Made by a program: the position numbers and the translations under genes. This document shows positions 62,593-64,000 of a stretch of DNA of 64,000 bases, in pieces. This DNA comes from Nitrosospira sp. GTDB taxonomy: Bacteria; Pseudomonadota; Gammaproteobacteria; Burkholderiales; Nitrosomonadaceae. Each line of letters begins with the position of its first letter. The stretch's first letter is position 1. Location: contig JACDGV010000012.1 in NCBI GenBank assembly GCA_013821425.1, forward strand, positions 28,555 through 92,554, in the 5' to 3' direction. The notes under the pieces are model-generated. The model had not been told where the DNA came from. It did no database searches and saw only the letters and a program-made list of their open reading frames with translations.

Positions 62593-63543
62593 TTATGCCA
62601 CCCAGGCACTTTGCTCGAGAAACGTATACAAATAATGTACGGCTTCATCACCCGTGTGCCCATATCGAACCTTCGCGTCATAATACATGGCGACAATCGC
62701 GGACACGCTGTCTTGGTAAATTTCGAATCCGTCTACATCAGCCTGCCGGAAAAAGAACGTGCCTTCCATTGCTGCGATATCTTCTGACAGTGAAACCGGA
62801 CTCTCGATGGCGTCCGCTTCGAATTCATGCACGTGGTCGTCGCGCATCACAAAGTCATCTGAGACGGTGAAGCAGCCGTTTTCTTCAATAGCGTGGATCA
62901 AGCACGACAATAACAGAATGAGCTTTCTTTTGCCGATACCTGCAACCTGTTCCCGGGCTTGCCGACGCACGTAGTCCCCTGGGTACATCAATCTGTCTGC
63001 CACGGCATCAATCGTCGCGTCTTCCATGGCAAAGAAAAACCATCCGTAGAGCGGTTCGACCACGATGACGGCTGGGTCTGCCTTCAGCTGGGAAGAAATA
63101 GCCCGGACCTTTTCGAGATGTTTTCTATGATCGGTGCAAAGCAACAGGTAATATCCTTCCAGGCGTTCTCCGTAGCTGTTCCTGGACTCATCAATTTGGG
63201 CTTTAATTTTCGATAAGAGATCGTCATCCTGTTCGAATTCATTGAATGACGCCATCTGCATGACGAGGTGCCGCTCTTCGCTCCCGGAAATAGTATCGCT
63301 TGAATATTTCATGACTATATTCGCCCCATAGCTGCTTCGGTTTGGGGTTGTGATGTCATAAGCAATCGGTCGGTATTTGTCGAACGCCTTAAATACCCGC
63401 TCTGCTTTGTCGTAAAATTCGGGATACAAATCGTCGTCATGCTTCAAATTGGAGAACCCCGCCGCATCATCAGGCTCAGCCTGAGCGTAGCGAAGGAGTT
63501 CCGAAAGGATTGTTGCCGGTGTAACCTGATCCTGGAAGTTCAT
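62593..63543 (-). CDS. Protein of unknown function, 316 residues
   Basis: Family not recognised. Soluble, acidic, no signal peptide or membrane span. Distinct parts: a helical N terminus (ATILSELLRYAQAEPDDAAGF), a middle with alternating hydrophobic strands (HLVMQMASFNEF, LEGYYLLLCTDHR, AVIVVEPLYGWFFFAMED), and a helical C-terminal half with VRRQAREQVAGIGKRKLILLLSCLIHAIEENGCF. GGGGA lies upstream of the ATG. Base composition is AT-richer than the housekeeping genes. The position at the edge of accessory DNA suggests lateral origin, but this is inference. Confidence 0.65.
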   Translation of the reverse strand: MNFQDQVTPATILSELLRYAQAEPDDAAGFSNLKHDDDLYPEFYDKAERVFKAFDKYRPIAYDITTPNRSSYGANIVMKYSSDTISGSEERHLVMQMASFNEFEQDDDLLSKIKAQIDESRNSYGERLEGYYLLLCTDHRKHLEKVRAISSQLKADPAVIVVEPLYGWFFFAMEDATIDAVADRLMYPGDYVRRQAREQVAGIGKRKLILLLSCLIHAIEENGCFTVSDDFVMRDDHVHEFEADAIESPVSLSEDIAAMEGTFFFRQADVDGFEIYQDSVSAIVAMYYDAKVRYGHTGDEAVHYLYTFLEQSAWVA

Positions 63544-64000
63544 TGTTCTGTGTCCCCTATAGGGCTAATAAGCGATGCCGAGCGCAAAGCCAGCTACGGC
63601 TCTGGATGCTGCAGGCAAACCGATAGTATGGTAGTCCTTGAAGGAAGTCCTGAACAAGTCCCAGCGGAACGAATTTCGTGCAATGCCAAATACGTGGATG
63701 TTTTCTGTCCGAGTTCTGTAGCGCGCCGTCGTTGAATGGTGATTGTATAGGCTGGCAGATCGGCGGAGAAGGGCGCTACAGATTGGATGAAAAACACTTG
63801 TGAAATTTCGTCATTCCACGCTTGATCCGGTATCGGGTTCAAGTCAACATGGCATGCTTCAAACGCGACTGTAATTAGTCGGCCCTGAAATACCCTCTGA
63901 TCCCGCATAAATATTGGGTTTTGGGGTATTCAAAAGGGGTGGAATTTGCCAGAATTAAGGTTCTTACCCCCTGATTTCTGGTGAATTCTGATGAAGCCAA
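63544..64000. other. 457 bp to the right edge without a supported gene
   Basis: A leftward 104-codon ORF (63594-63908) overlaps the dispersed repeat copy and has no ribosome-binding site; I do not support it. The last 60 bp contain no start site or frame of note. A gene may begin beyond the window. Confidence 0.4.
63641..63661. repeat. Copy 3 of dispersed repeat, inverted
   Basis: AAGGAAGTCCTGAACAAGTC is the reverse complement of the unit at 33339-33363. It lies about 100 bp upstream of the unknown 316-residue gene. Confidence 0.55.

Noticed and set aside
63594..63908. Leftward 104-codon ORF at the right edge
   Set aside because: Covers a dispersed repeat copy, no ribosome-binding site, no recognisable product.

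Overview
The window reads as a chromosomal segment of a betaproteobacterium. Nitrosomonadaceae, Nitrosospira-like, is my best guess. This rests on the ridA-recG-ABC-pcnB-folK-dgk-panB-panC gene order, three PEP-CTERM exported proteins with an EpsA-type regulator remnant, a small NrtS-type nitrate/nitrite transporter, a fused HPF-cold-shock protein and the style of the housekeeping proteins. The taxon is inference; no rRNA or tRNA gene is present to confirm it.

Layout. 1-10.6 kb: end of a metallophosphoesterase, a lone prpD with a -10 box almost touching its start codon, a lipase/membrane-protein pair, a short-chain dehydrogenase whose catalytic Tyr is His, aconitase A with a 50-residue insertion, a Crp/Fnr regulator, a gene-free stretch with two terminator-like hairpins, and a Cys/Gly/Trp-rich lipoprotein. 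10.6-18.5 kb: a leftward housekeeping run (ridA, recG, ABC ATPase, pcnB, folK, deoxynucleoside kinase, panB, panC). 18.5-26.5 kb: murA, a formylglycine-generating-enzyme-like protein, a retropepsin-like protease, ettA, a methyltransferase, a glutathione transferase and djlA. 26.8-31.2 kb: an ABC exporter operon (ATPase, FtsX-type permease, CrtC/AttH lipocalin-like protein). 31.5-36.5 kb: nrtS-like gene, an internally duplicated acidic protein, a phosphoribosyltransferase, archease-rtcB (RNA ligase pair), a dead universal stress protein gene and HPF-CSD.

36.5-40.7 kb is a decaying block: an intact N-formylglutamate amidohydrolase beside a frameshifted carboxylate-amine ligase, an APH/P-loop kinase fusion starting in a 10-bp tandem repeat, and a frameshifted DHH phosphoesterase. 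40.9-51.4 kb is a complete Wsp-like chemosensory operon (CheW, CheR-TPR, CheW, MCP, CheA-REC, CheB, output regulator). Its output protein is a REC-GAF-GAF-GGDEF-EAL protein with a dead GGDEF and an intact EAL, instead of the WspR cyclase, and its CheB is split by a frameshift.

51.7-64 kb is accessory DNA: a secreted dienelactone hydrolase, three PEP-CTERM genes, remnants of HNH nuclease, IS481, EpsA and possibly IS21, an internally deleted IS with perfect inverted repeats, a self-contained small-protein unit (promoter, three 11-bp-phased TTCACA repeats, 41-codon ORF, terminator), a small lipoprotein, a frameshifted endonuclease/exonuclease/phosphatase gene, a TMEM165/GDT1-type transporter and an unknown 316-residue protein. 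A short repeat, GGACTTGTTCAGGACTTCC, occurs in three intergenic regions. All domain and family calls come from reading the translations; no searches were run.
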